Source: Nioella sp965215655 (GTDB taxonomy: Bacteria; Pseudomonadota; Alphaproteobacteria; Rhodobacterales; Rhodobacteraceae). Taken from it: a stretch of 64,000 bases of DNA. Below, piece by piece: positions 17,948-27,507 of the stretch; positions within the stretch are counted from its first letter, which is position 1; each line of letters starts with the position of its first letter. The translations under genes were made by a program, and so were the position numbers. The notes below the pieces were generated by a model. That model searched no databases and was not told where the DNA came from. It saw only the letters and a list, made by a program, of their open reading frames with translations. The stretch is from positions 124,001-188,000 of the forward strand of contig NZ_OZ244111.1 in NCBI RefSeq assembly GCF_965215655.1. The letters are read 5' to 3'.

Positions 17948-18739
17948 TCAGGCAAAGCGCGACACGCCGCCCGAGATTTCAAGCTTGGCGCCGGTGATGT
18001 AGCTGGCGGCGGGTGAGGCGAGGAAGGCGATGGCGCGCGCGGGTTCCTGAGGTTGACCAAGACGGCCAAGCGGGATGGCATTCGCGCTTGCCAGTGCCGC
18101 GAACCACTCTTCCCGGCTTTGGCCCTTGTCCTCGCGCGCCTCGAAGCGGCGCTGCCACTGGGCGCTGTCCACCAGCCCCAACAGGATCGAATTGACGCGG
18201 ATCTGCGGTGCCAGTTCCGTCGCCAGCGATTTCAGGAGGTTCTGAACGCCGGCACGTGCTGCCGAGGTGCAGACCATATGCGGCTCTGGCTGGAGGGCCA
18301 GAAGCGAATTCACCGCGACGATCGCGCCGCTGCCGCTTTGGCGCAGCATCGATTCAAAAGCGCGGATCGGGTGAAGCTGGCTGAAGAACTTCAGCTCCAA
18401 CTCTTCGCGCCAGTCTGCGTCGCCGGTATCGGCATAGGTCGAGACGCGCCCCTGGCCCGCATTCGTGACAAGCGCGTCGCAGCCTCCGAAGGCCTGCCGG
18501 ACCTCATCGGCGAAGCCCGAGACCGCGGCTGCATCCAGCACCGAGACCGCGCGACCCAGAACCCGATCCGGCCCAAAGTCACGGGACAGGTCCGCCACCA
18601 CGGAGTCCAGACGGTCTGCCCCGCGGGCACAAAGCGCCACCCGCGCACCGTCCTCCAGAAAGACACGCACCGATGCCAGCCCGATCCCGGATGTTCCGCC
18701 AGTAACCACGATCGAGCGGTCTTTGAGCCCCAGGTCCAT
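17948..18739 (-). CDS. SDR-family protein lacking the usual YxxxK motif
   Basis: The 263-aa protein folds as an SDR: VTGGTSGIG at residues 12-20 and TNAGQG near residue 92. The position of the active-site Tyr-x-x-x-Lys reads HMVCTSAARAG instead, so Tyr is absent and Lys is replaced by Arg. The preceding Ser of the triad is present (VAVNSLLAL). It may therefore use another acid/base or bind rather than reduce its ligand. It is encoded three bases after the extradiol dioxygenase gene in the same operon, so it should act on the same pathway. Confidence 0.82.
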   Translation of the reverse strand: MDLGLKDRSIVVTGGTSGIGLASVRVFLEDGARVALCARGADRLDSVVADLSRDFGPDRVLGRAVSVLDAAAVSGFADEVRQAFGGCDALVTNAGQGRVSTYADTGDADWREELELKFFSQLHPIRAFESMLRQSGSGAIVAVNSLLALQPEPHMVCTSAARAGVQNLLKSLATELAPQIRVNSILLGLVDSAQWQRRFEAREDKGQSREEWFAALASANAIPLGRLGQPQEPARAIAFLASPAASYITGAKLEISGGVSRFA

Positions 18740-18742
18740 CGC

Positions 18743-19651
18743 TCAGCCTTCCTTCGGAAAGCCTGGATCGGGCCGCCCGGCCATGACCGCACGCTGTGCC
18801 GGTGTCGGCGGGCCCGCTGTCATCCACTGGTCCATCGCCTCGGGGTCGGTGCGCGACCAGACCTTTGGTTCATGCGTTTCTTCGTCGATCTGCTGCACTT
18901 CGGAGGTGAACTCGATCACGAAGCCCGAGGGAGAAACGAAATAGGCAAACGGGTTGTTGCCCGGCCCGTGCCGCCCCGGCCCCCAGCTTGGCACCTGCCC
19001 CATCTGTTTCATCCGGCCGATGCCGCGCATGAAGCTGTCGATGCCGGGCATCTCGAAGGCGACGTGATTGATCGAGGGATACTGTGCGCGAACCAGCGCA
19101 ATGGCGTGGTGGTCGCTGCCGATCCGCAGGAACACCATCTGGTCCGCGGAATAGTCGCTGGTGCGAAAGCCCAGCATCTCCTCGTACCAGTTCTGCATCC
19201 CGTCCATGTCGGGCGTGTTCAGAACCACATGGCTGATCTTGCGCGGATAGGCATGAACATCGTCGGCCTCGCGCAGCGCAATGTCGGAGGTGATGCGCAG
19301 ACGGCGATTGTCGGGGTCGGCCACCTCGAATCCGTAGCCGCCGAAGGGCCCGTCGAACTCACCCGGTGCGCCGCGCAGATCCGCGCCCTTTTCCTCCAGT
19401 TGCCGGTAGAGCCTGTCGACACCATCGCGGTCCGGCATGCCGAAATGGATGTATTCGATACCGTAGGTCGTGTCGTCCTTGAGACCATAGATGAAGGGCT
19501 GCTCGCCGGTTCCGCGCAGATAGGTGATCCCATCCTCTTCATGGGCCACGTGCAGACCCCATTGGTCCGTATAGAATGGTGCCGTCGCCGTTATTCCGGG
19601 TGCGCGCATCACGATGCCGCGCAGCTGGTGCAATCTGAGGTCTTCGGTCAT
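18743..19651 (-). CDS. Extradiol (VOC-fold) ring-cleavage dioxygenase
   Basis: The 302-aa protein has two VOC modules like type I catechol 2,3-dioxygenases. Metal ligands in the C-terminal module are His of KISHVVLN, His of SINHVAFEM and Glu of FVIEFTSE. These bind Fe(II) or Mn(II) and cleave a catecholic ring next to the hydroxyls. The start ATG 19651 lies one base after the stop of the alpha/beta hydrolase gene and has GAGGG upstream; the longer upstream frame reads into that gene. The pairing with a hydrolase is the classic arrangement for meta-cleavage of substituted catechols. Confidence 0.88.
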   Translation of the reverse strand: MTEDLRLHQLRGIVMRAPGITATAPFYTDQWGLHVAHEEDGITYLRGTGEQPFIYGLKDDTTYGIEYIHFGMPDRDGVDRLYRQLEEKGADLRGAPGEFDGPFGGYGFEVADPDNRRLRITSDIALREADDVHAYPRKISHVVLNTPDMDGMQNWYEEMLGFRTSDYSADQMVFLRIGSDHHAIALVRAQYPSINHVAFEMPGIDSFMRGIGRMKQMGQVPSWGPGRHGPGNNPFAYFVSPSGFVIEFTSEVQQIDEETHEPKVWSRTDPEAMDQWMTAGPPTPAQRAVMAGRPDPGFPKEG

Positions 19652-19652
19652 C

Positions 19653-20531
19653 TCAAGTTCCCTCGGGCTTGCTGGCGGTTGCAAGACCCATATGTTCCAA
19701 CAGCGCCGAACAGAACGCGCCGGGCCGCTGAAGGTAGACCGCATGGCCCGCCTGGTCGATTTCGGTTATGGTTGGGCGGATGCCCTGTGCCGCTTCCCAG
19801 GCCTGTGCCGCTGCGCGTGTCTGCGCAATCGGCGTCACCCGGTCCTGCATGCCGACAATGAATCCTGGGCGTGCGGCGACCCGGGCAAGATCGCCGGGCA
19901 GATCGCCAGAGGCCAGCATCCTGACCGCCTGTGCATAGCCGTCCGGGTTCACTTGCGCCATTGCGGCCTCGACCCGCGCCACGATGTCGGGATGCAGGGC
20001 AGGTTCATGCACCAGATTGCCCGCGCGGGCATGGGCAAAGACCGCCGGACCCAGGCGTGCCAGCTCGGTCAGCCGGTTGCCCACCCCTTCGGGCAGCACC
20101 CCGCCGCGAGGCACACCGTAGCCCTTGGCGGCAGCGGCCAGCGTCAGGCTGAGCAGCCGCTTAGGGAAACGACGCGCAAAGGCTGTCGCAATCAGAGTGC
20201 CGAGCGAGTGCCCGACAATATGCACCTGCCCAAGGTCAAGCCCGTCCAGCATCTGAGCCAGCCTGTCCGCGTAGTTGCGCGCCAATGGCCAGTCCATGGC
20301 CAACGGGGCAGAGCCTGAATAGCCCGGAGCATTCCATGCAATCAGGCTGAACCTTGGCGGCAGAAGCTCGAAAATCGGTGCGAAGGAGGTGGCGTTCGAC
20401 CCGATCCCGTGCAGGAACACGACCACAGGTCCGGGTCCGGGACGCGCAATATAGGTGATGTCTGCGGAAACCCCGGGCGTTGGCCCGGAATTCGCGGCAG
20501 CATTCACGCTTCCTGTGTTGGCTTCTAGCAT
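19653..20531 (-). CDS. Alpha/beta-fold hydrolase, probable meta-cleavage product hydrolase
   Basis: The 292-aa hydrolase has an oxyanion-hole motif FLHGIG (residue 39), the nucleophile elbow GHSLG with S109, an acidic residue in VGMQDRVTP and the catalytic His in QAGHAVYLQRP. Enzymes of this set cleave C-C bonds of ring-fission products, although esterases and lactonases look alike. It is the first gene of the seven-gene minus-strand operon (20531 down to 13982) and starts 27 bp from the operator at 20559-20581. Confidence 0.88.
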   Translation of the reverse strand: MLEANTGSVNAAANSGPTPGVSADITYIARPGPGPVVVFLHGIGSNATSFAPIFELLPPRFSLIAWNAPGYSGSAPLAMDWPLARNYADRLAQMLDGLDLGQVHIVGHSLGTLIATAFARRFPKRLLSLTLAAAAKGYGVPRGGVLPEGVGNRLTELARLGPAVFAHARAGNLVHEPALHPDIVARVEAAMAQVNPDGYAQAVRMLASGDLPGDLARVAARPGFIVGMQDRVTPIAQTRAAAQAWEAAQGIRPTITEIDQAGHAVYLQRPGAFCSALLEHMGLATASKPEGT

Positions 20532-20558
20532 CGTTCCCGTCGCCTGGTGGTATCAATA

Positions 20559-20581
20559 GTTCAATAATGAACAACATGTTC
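20559..20581. promoter_or_regulatory. Composite operator, copy 2 (GTTC-N6-GAAC-N5-GTTC)
   Basis: The same three half-site arrangement as at 12916-12938, with only a few changes confined to the spacers, starts 27 bp upstream of the hydrolase start codon (25 bp for copy 1). The right pair reads TGAAC-N5-GTTCA. This makes it very likely that one regulator controls both operons. Confidence 0.7.
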
Positions 20582-20584
20582 AAA

Positions 20585-20941
20585 CCAGAGTGCAGCGTAG
20601 GCCCCTACATGTCAAGGCTCCGCACAAGAATCAGCGCGTGAGTCGATTGCGCGTGGCAAAACCCGGATGCTGCGGTCAAACATCCCGGAGGGCACGACGG
20701 ATCATTCCATGGCTCGTCGAATTAAGGGGCTGTGCTATCGGTTCTTACCTCGACCGCCTTCCGCGATCCGACAAGGGGGCTATGCGATCCGGCGAGGTGT
20801 CGTTCCGGTTCAACTCGCTCGCAGCCTCAAGAGGCGGACTTGATCGGTTGCCGATTTTCCAAAGGAATCGGGGAATACCGGCCTCGGCTTCCCAACAGTT
20901 TCGGAGAGCCGACCAAATAACCAGTGGTTTAGCGAGAAAAA
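20585..20941. other. Intergenic stretch without recognised gene
   Basis: About 360 bp separate the catabolic operon's operator from the tRNA-Thr gene. Open frames here are short, lack ribosome sites and have no recognisable motif. I see no repeat or clear terminator in it. Confidence 0.5.
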
Positions 20942-21017
20942 TGGTGCCGATGAAGGGACTCGAACCCCCGACCCACGCATTACGAATGCGTTGCTCTACC
21001 AGCTGAGCTACATCGGC
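20942..21017 (-). tRNA. tRNA-Thr (CGT anticodon)
   Basis: On the minus strand the sequence folds as a 76-nt cloverleaf with an encoded CCA end. The acceptor stem is GCCGATG/CATCGGC, the D arm is GCTC...GAGC, and the anticodon stem ACGCA/TGCGT encloses TTCGTAA, giving anticodon CGT for ACG codons. The T loop is TTCGAGT. Confidence 0.96.
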
Positions 21018-21060
21018 ACGCGGGCTGGCTCTTAGCAAGCCTGCCCGCGCTTGAACAGTC

Positions 21061-22644
21061 CTAATTTGCGGCTGTACGCGCCGGTTCGGAGGTTTCCGCG
21101 TCGTTGGAAACTTCGCCCATATCGGGCAATACATGACCGGGGGCATGCGGGTCGTTTTCTTCTGCCATGTCTTCCGTGACCTCGGCGGGGGTTTCTTCGA
21201 CCGGGGCGGCATCGACAACCTCCGGTTCCGGGTCTTCGATTTCGGGATCGTCCCGGCGGTCTTCCAGCGCGCCCACGATCAGAGGCAGCATCTGGGCGGT
21301 CCCGGCGAAGGCCGACTCGCTTTGCGGAGCCTCGGCCCATGCCAGCGTGTCGAAGCTGTCGCAATGTTCGCAGACCGGCTGCCAGGTGGCGTGGACATGG
21401 CCGCAATTCTCGCAGGTCCATTGCGGGCCGCGAGAGGCGGTGACCGCCTTGGCGAGCCAGCCGCGCACCACGCGATCCTCGCTGCCTTCCCCGCGTTCGA
21501 TGGCGGCCATGATGGTCAGGGAGCGGGCCGTGGGGGCGGTTTCTGGCAGGTCGCCAAGGGCCTTGCGGGCGGCGGCGTAATCCTCTGCCGCGATGTGCAG
21601 TTCCGCCTCCAGCAGTTTGACCTCCGGATCGGCGGGGTGCTTTGCCAGCAGGACGCGGAAGCGCTTGATGCGCGCGGCGGGGGTTTCTTCCGGCTCGATG
21701 CTGGCGAAGGCGGCGGCCAGGTCGGGATGCGGGGAGGCATCCCAGGCCTTGCGGATCACGCGGGTGGCGATCTTGGGCTTGCCGTCCTGGATTGCCATGC
21801 GTGCGGCCATGACGGCGGCGGGCACCAGATCGGGGGACAGGCGATTGGCCTCGGTGGCCTCCTTGCTGGCGGTGTCGATCTTGCCCTCGGCCAGTGCGTC
21901 GCGGGCATCGGCAAGGGCCAGCACCGCGTCTCGGCGTTTATGAACGTCGCGGGGCAGGGCACCGGATTTGAGCTTGGCGGCAAGGGTCTTGCGTGCCCCG
22001 GCCCAGTCTTCATGCCCGGCCTGAAGGGTCAGCAGCGTGTCCTGAACTTCGTGATGCTGAGGGCGCAGGGCAAAGGCTTTCTCGGCCAGTTTCAGCGCCG
22101 TATCGGTGTCACCGGCATCCAGCTTTTGCTTCATCAGTCCGCGAATGCCCACGAAACGGGTCGTGTCATCGGCCAGCAGCCGCTTGTAAGTCTCGGTTGC
22201 CTTGGCGGTATCGCCCGCCATCTCGGCGGCTTGGGCCACAAGCAGGTTGGTCAGTTCGGGCCGTTTCAGGTAGCCTTCGGCGCGTTCGGCCTTGCGAATG
22301 GCCAACCGTCCCTCGCCGGATGCCAGCGCCAGCATCCCTTCGGACAGGGCCTGATAGCCCTTCCGCTCGGCGCGGCGATTGAAATAGCGGGAAATGGCGG
22401 TCTCATCGCCGTTGAGGAAGCGGATGGTGGCGACAAGAAGACCAAGCAGCTTGAGCGCCACATAGACCAGCAGCAAGAGCAGCACAGCGGCAATGACCCC
22501 CGACAGAGGGGTCAATGCGAATTCGCGGCCTGCCACGGTGATCAGCAGCATGGACTCGGTTTCCAGCAGGTAACCGACGCCGAAGGCTGCCGCGACCACG
22601 ACGGTCAGGAAGATGATGATTTTCAGGACGGACCAGAGAAGCAT
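21061..22644 (-). CDS. HemY-like TPR membrane protein with C-terminal zinc ribbon
   Basis: The 527-aa protein has two N-terminal membrane helices (residues 1-27 and about 45-75) and then a long series of TPR-like helices, as in the HemY_N family of heme-biosynthesis-associated proteins. Near residue 395 it adds WTCENCGHVHATWQPVCEHC (spans the limit of one motif), a CxxC-x11-CxxC zinc or rubredoxin-type knuckle like that of LapB. An acidic, Pro/Glu-rich tail ends the protein. Start ATG 22644 has GAGGGGG upstream. It follows the mitofilin-like gene by 11 bp, and hemD lies upstream, the usual alphaproteobacterial arrangement. Its biochemical role is unproven. Confidence 0.85.
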   Translation of the reverse strand: MLLWSVLKIIIFLTVVVAAAFGVGYLLETESMLLITVAGREFALTPLSGVIAAVLLLLLVYVALKLLGLLVATIRFLNGDETAISRYFNRRAERKGYQALSEGMLALASGEGRLAIRKAERAEGYLKRPELTNLLVAQAAEMAGDTAKATETYKRLLADDTTRFVGIRGLMKQKLDAGDTDTALKLAEKAFALRPQHHEVQDTLLTLQAGHEDWAGARKTLAAKLKSGALPRDVHKRRDAVLALADARDALAEGKIDTASKEATEANRLSPDLVPAAVMAARMAIQDGKPKIATRVIRKAWDASPHPDLAAAFASIEPEETPAARIKRFRVLLAKHPADPEVKLLEAELHIAAEDYAAARKALGDLPETAPTARSLTIMAAIERGEGSEDRVVRGWLAKAVTASRGPQWTCENCGHVHATWQPVCEHCDSFDTLAWAEAPQSESAFAGTAQMLPLIVGALEDRRDDPEIEDPEPEVVDAAPVEETPAEVTEDMAEENDPHAPGHVLPDMGEVSNDAETSEPARTAAN

Positions 22645-22655
22645 ATCGGTCCCCC

Positions 22656-23891
22656 TCAATTCGCGGCATCAAGCGCGGCGGCGAAGCTGTCCATCGCCTC
22701 CATCGCGTCGAGGCGCATCTGGGCGGACGCCATCCAGTCCGCCATGACCGCTTGTGCGTCGGCGGGCAGGGTTTCCAGTTCGGCGACGGTGCCGGACAGG
22801 TCCCCGGCGCGCAAAGCCGCCTCGGCGCGGGACAGGACCGCATCGGCGCCGTCACCTTCCTGTGGTTCCAGCGACCGGCCCCCGACCTGGCTTTGCAGGA
22901 AGGCGGTGACGCGGTTCATGGCGCCCTCACCTGCGGTTTCGCGAATGGCAATGGGCAGCGCGGCGCGGGCGGCGGCGGGGAAGCTGGATTGAAGTTCCTC
23001 CATCGTGGGAACGCCGGTTTCGGCGGCGGCGGTCAGCGCCTCTGGCATGTCCACGCCAGCCCCGTCCGCGACATCGGCCAGCGCCCCGGCAAAGGGTGCT
23101 CCGGTAGCGACCGCAATGCGCAACTGGCCAAGGGCGGCCTGCGCGGTGGCGCTGCCCACGCGGGCTTCGGCGCGGGCTTCGGCGGCGGCGATGCGGTCCT
23201 CGGCGGCGGTGGCGGCGGCGGCGAGTTGTTCTGCCATGGCGGCATTCGCGGCCTGCTGCTCGGCAAGGCTCGCCGATTGTTCCTGCAACGCGGCCTGAAG
23301 CTGTGCCACGGCGGCGGCCACGGCAGCGGAATTGTCCGCGCCCTCGCCCCCTTCGCCAAGCGGCAGGGTTTCGAGATAGGCGATCCGGTCGGTCAGGCCG
23401 CTGATCTGGCTGCCCGTCGCGTCAATCCTTGTGCCAAGCGCGGCGATCTGTTCGGAAAGCGGACCAAGGTCGACGGCTTCAGGCGCGGGCGGGATGGCCT
23501 CGATCTGCCCTTCCAACGCGGACGCGCGGGTGGTCAGGGTCGAAAGCGCCTCGGCCTGTTCATCGAGCGAAGTTTGTATTGCGGCCAGCGCCGTTTCGGT
23601 CGCGCCCGTGTCCTGGGTGGTTGGGGCAAACCCCATGAAGGCCGCGCCATAACCCAACCCGGCAGCCACGACACCGCCCAGAACCAGCGGCACGAAGCCG
23701 GGTCCGCGACGCGGTTCGGCTGCGGATGGCTGCGGGGCGGGTTCCGTAACGGAAGGCTCTTCGACGGGGGCGGGCTCCTCCACGATCTCGGCATCCGTCA
23801 CCGTTTCATCGGTGTCGGGTGCGGCCTCTGCCAGTGCGGCGTCGTCCTGGGTCTCGTCGGTCTCCTGGGGGGTCGTGTTCGGGTCGGCCAC
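22656..23891 (-). CDS. Mitofilin-like inner-membrane coiled-coil protein
   Basis: The 411-aa protein has an acidic Pro/Glu-rich N-terminus (residues 1-75), one membrane helix (FVPLVLGGVVAAGLGYGAA, about 86-104) and a long Ala/Gln/Glu-rich coiled coil (about 115-260), then a helical C-terminal domain. This is the domain order of bacterial mitofilin/Mic60 relatives, often encoded between hemD and hemY in alphaproteobacteria. It probably shapes or organises the inner membrane. It is co-directional with hemD (96 bp gap) and the HemY-like gene. Confidence 0.8.
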   Translation of the reverse strand: MADPNTTPQETDETQDDAALAEAAPDTDETVTDAEIVEEPAPVEEPSVTEPAPQPSAAEPRRGPGFVPLVLGGVVAAGLGYGAAFMGFAPTTQDTGATETALAAIQTSLDEQAEALSTLTTRASALEGQIEAIPPAPEAVDLGPLSEQIAALGTRIDATGSQISGLTDRIAYLETLPLGEGGEGADNSAAVAAAVAQLQAALQEQSASLAEQQAANAAMAEQLAAAATAAEDRIAAAEARAEARVGSATAQAALGQLRIAVATGAPFAGALADVADGAGVDMPEALTAAAETGVPTMEELQSSFPAAARAALPIAIRETAGEGAMNRVTAFLQSQVGGRSLEPQEGDGADAVLSRAEAALRAGDLSGTVAELETLPADAQAVMADWMASAQMRLDAMEAMDSFAAALDAAN

Positions 23892-23987
23892 CGTCTATTT
23901 CCTTCAATTTATTCAATACGCGCCACAGAATCCCGTCCGGTGCAGCGCCGAGTCACAGATAGGTTCGCATGGGCACACCTGCGAGGG

Positions 23988-24695
23988 CTAGGGGCTAAGT
24001 TGTCTCGCCAGCGCTTTGAGCATTGCCGCGCCGGTCGGGGCATCGGCAACAATGGCCGTAAGGCGCAGGGATGCGGGCAGGGCCGCCCGTGTGGCATCGC
24101 TTATGCAGATCAGGTCGGGGTTGCCGTCGGTTGGCAGGTCAGCAGCAAACAGCGCCGCGCTGCGGGGCGAGAAAAGCGGCACGATCATCCGGCGGGGGCC
24201 GGTGAGAGCTGCTAGCGCCTCGTCAGACAAAGACAGGCTGCGCTGGTCATAGGCAACATGCCCTGAAACGCTGAAACCTGCCGAATTTAGCTGTTCTGCA
24301 ATATCTCCGCGCACATGGGTCCCGTGCAGATGCAGCAATGGGCCTTCCGGCTGCGAGCCCTTGATCAGCGCCACCAGATCGCCCGCCGCACCACCGGCTG
24401 AGCGCGCATTCAACCCGGCCTCCGCTGCGACCCGCGCCGTGCGGTCCCCAACGCAGTAAGCGGTGAGGCCCGATTTTCCACCAGCTGCCTGATAGGCCCT
24501 GACCCCGTTTTCCGAGGTGAAGATCAGGCCCGCATTCTCTGCAATCGCAGGCGTCTCCAGCAGCACGATCTCCTGCATCGGGGCGATGAGTACCTCTGCC
24601 CGATCACCGAATGTATCCCGGCAGCAAGCAGCAAAGCGCTTCGCTTGCGCAACGGGCCGCGTCAGTAGGATCAGGGGGGTGGCATTGTCAGGCAT
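23988..24695 (-). CDS. hemD: Uroporphyrinogen-III synthase
   Basis: The 235-aa protein is a HemD family member: ILLTRPVAQAKRFA at the N-terminus, LIFTSENGVRAY near residue 60, LLHLHGTHVRGDIAEQL in the middle and FSPRSAALFA plus ICISDATRAAL in the C-terminal half. It closes and rearranges hydroxymethylbilane into uroporphyrinogen III. ATG 24695 is the right start because the longer frame runs into tsaD on the other strand. It is divergent from tsaD with only 48 bp between them. Confidence 0.9.
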   Translation of the reverse strand: MPDNATPLILLTRPVAQAKRFAACCRDTFGDRAEVLIAPMQEIVLLETPAIAENAGLIFTSENGVRAYQAAGGKSGLTAYCVGDRTARVAAEAGLNARSAGGAAGDLVALIKGSQPEGPLLHLHGTHVRGDIAEQLNSAGFSVSGHVAYDQRSLSLSDEALAALTGPRRMIVPLFSPRSAALFAADLPTDGNPDLICISDATRAALPASLRLTAIVADAPTGAAMLKALARQLSP

Positions 24696-24743
24696 CGGGG
24701 TGAGTGTTACCTGCGGGGCACCCCTAGTGCAACGACACCCGCC

Positions 24744-25819
<1,076 letters not shown>

Positions 25820-25823
<4 letters not shown>

Positions 25824-26764
25824 ACCGGGTGGATATTGCCGGGGCAGGTGCATTTGGCACGGCGCTTGCGATCACGCTGGCCCGCGCCGGGGCCGAGGTG
25901 ACTCTGTGGGCCCGCGCCGGGGCATCCGAGATGCAGGCCGCGCGCGAAAATACGCGCCGCCTGCCGGGCCACCGATTCCCCGACGGTTTGCGCGTCACGG
26001 GTGAAATTGCCGATCTGATGGCAGATGTGCTGTTGATCGCCGTGCCGACCCAGAAACTGCACGAGGTTCTGCCAATTCTGCCCGGTCACGCGGGCACCGT
26101 GATTTCCTGTGCCAAGGGCATTCACCTGACAACCGGTCTGTCGCCCTGTCAGCTGATCTCGCGTGACCTGCCCGGCGTGGCGGCGGGCGTCTTGACCGGC
26201 CCCAGCTTTGCCGTCGATATCGCCGCCGGTCTGCCTACGGCGCTGACGCTGGCCCTGCCGGACGACACCCAAGGCGCGGCGTTGCAAGACAGGCTCTCCT
26301 CCCCCGCGCTCAGGCTTTATCGCAGCACCGATCTGGTGGGGGCGGAGCTTGGCGGCGCGCTGAAGAATGTCATCGCCATTGCGGCAGGTGCGGTCATGGG
26401 CGCAGGGCTTGGCGAAAGCGCGCGGGCGGCCCTGATGGCGCGCGGCTTTGCCGAGATGCGCCGGGTCGCGGCCTTTCGCGGAGCGCAGGACGACACGCTT
26501 GCTGGGCTTTCGGGCTTTGGCGATCTGGTGCTGACCTGCACCTCCGACAAATCCCGCAACTACCGCCATGGGCAAGCCTTGGCCGGTGCGCGTCCGCTGG
26601 ACCCTGCTGCGACCGTGGAAGGCGCCGCCACGGCGCAGGAACTTTCGGCCCATGCCGAACTGGACACCCCCATTGCCGACGCCGTAGCAGCCTTGTGTCA
26701 GGGGCGCGTCTCTGTGCAGGATGTGATGGCAGAGCTTCTGAACCGCCCTCTGAAACAGGAATAG
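25820..26764 (+). CDS. gpsA: Glycerol-3-phosphate dehydrogenase [NAD(P)+]
   Basis: The 314-aa enzyme reduces dihydroxyacetone phosphate to sn-glycerol-3-phosphate for phospholipid synthesis. It has the Rossmann motif GAGAFGTALA (residue 7), SCAKGIH, GPSFAVDIAAG and the catalytic-Lys region GGALKNVIAIAAG, then GFGDLVLTC. Its ATG overlaps the stop of tsaD, an arrangement common in alphaproteobacteria. Confidence 0.96.
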
Positions 26765-26767
26765 CCC

Positions 26768-27037
26768 ATGCTCTACGCGCTGATCTGCACCGACAAGCCC
26801 GACCATCTGGAGGTTCGTAAAGCCAACCGGGACGCCCATATCGCCTATCTGAAATCCACCCCCGTCACCCATGCCGGGCCGTTCCTGAACGAAGCAGGCG
26901 AGATGATCGGCTCGCTCGTCGTGATCGAGGCCGAGGACCGCGCGGGGGCCGAAGGTTGGGCCGCGAATGACCCTTATTCCAAGGCGGGATTGTTCGAGAA
27001 AGTGCGGATCGAGGCGTGGAACAAGGTGATCGGCTGA
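26768..27037 (+). CDS. YciI family protein
   Basis: The 89-aa protein is a ferredoxin-like YciI domain: YALICTDKPDHLEVRKANR at the start, the conserved His in AHIAYL and the Asp-Pro-Tyr in ANDPYSKAGLFEKV. The family includes dimeric proteins with a His-Asp site, in some cases acting as dehydrochlorinases, but most have unknown function. It begins three bases after gpsA and its stop overlaps the next start, so all four genes from tsaD on form one unit. Confidence 0.88.
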   Translation: MLYALICTDKPDHLEVRKANRDAHIAYLKSTPVTHAGPFLNEAGEMIGSLVVIEAEDRAGAEGWAANDPYSKAGLFEKVRIEAWNKVIG

Positions 27038-27456
27038 TGCGCTACTGGCTGTTCAAATCCGAACCGAACACCTGGTCCTGGGATCAGCAGGTGGCTAGGG
27101 GTGACGCGGGCGAAGAATGGGATGGCGTCCGCAATTATCAGGCGCGCAACAACATGCGCGAAATGGCGCTTGGCGACCGGGGCTTTTTCTACCATTCGCT
27201 GAAGGAGAAAGCGATTGTCGGCGTGGTTGAGGTCTGTGCGCTGGCCCATCCTGACAGCACCACCGACGATCCCCGTTGGGAATGCGTGGACATCAGGGCC
27301 GTGGGGCCGTTCAAGACGCCGGTGACACTGGCCGATGTGAAAGGCGATCCGCGCCTGTCGGACATGGTTCTCGCCAATAATTCGCGCCTGTCGGTGCAGC
27401 CCGTCACCGAAGAGGAATGGCGGATCATTTGCGAGATGGGCGGCTTTTCTGCTTAA
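27037..27456 (+). CDS. EVE domain protein
   Basis: The 139-aa protein is a PUA-like EVE domain (WLFKSEPNTWSWDQQV, then WDGVRNYQARNNMREM and GDRGFFYHS). EVE domains form an aromatic cage that binds modified bases in nucleic acids and are common in both housekeeping and defence contexts. Here it is in the tsaD-gpsA-yciI unit, so a housekeeping role is more likely. ATG 27037 overlaps the YciI stop codon by one base; the in-frame GTG upstream is inside YciI. Confidence 0.9.
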   Translation: MRYWLFKSEPNTWSWDQQVARGDAGEEWDGVRNYQARNNMREMALGDRGFFYHSLKEKAIVGVVEVCALAHPDSTTDDPRWECVDIRAVGPFKTPVTLADVKGDPRLSDMVLANNSRLSVQPVTEEEWRIICEMGGFSA

Positions 27457-27507
27457 GGTTGAAAGCGGTGCGTGGCATGATTTCTCCAGAGCAACGGGAG
27501 AGATCAC

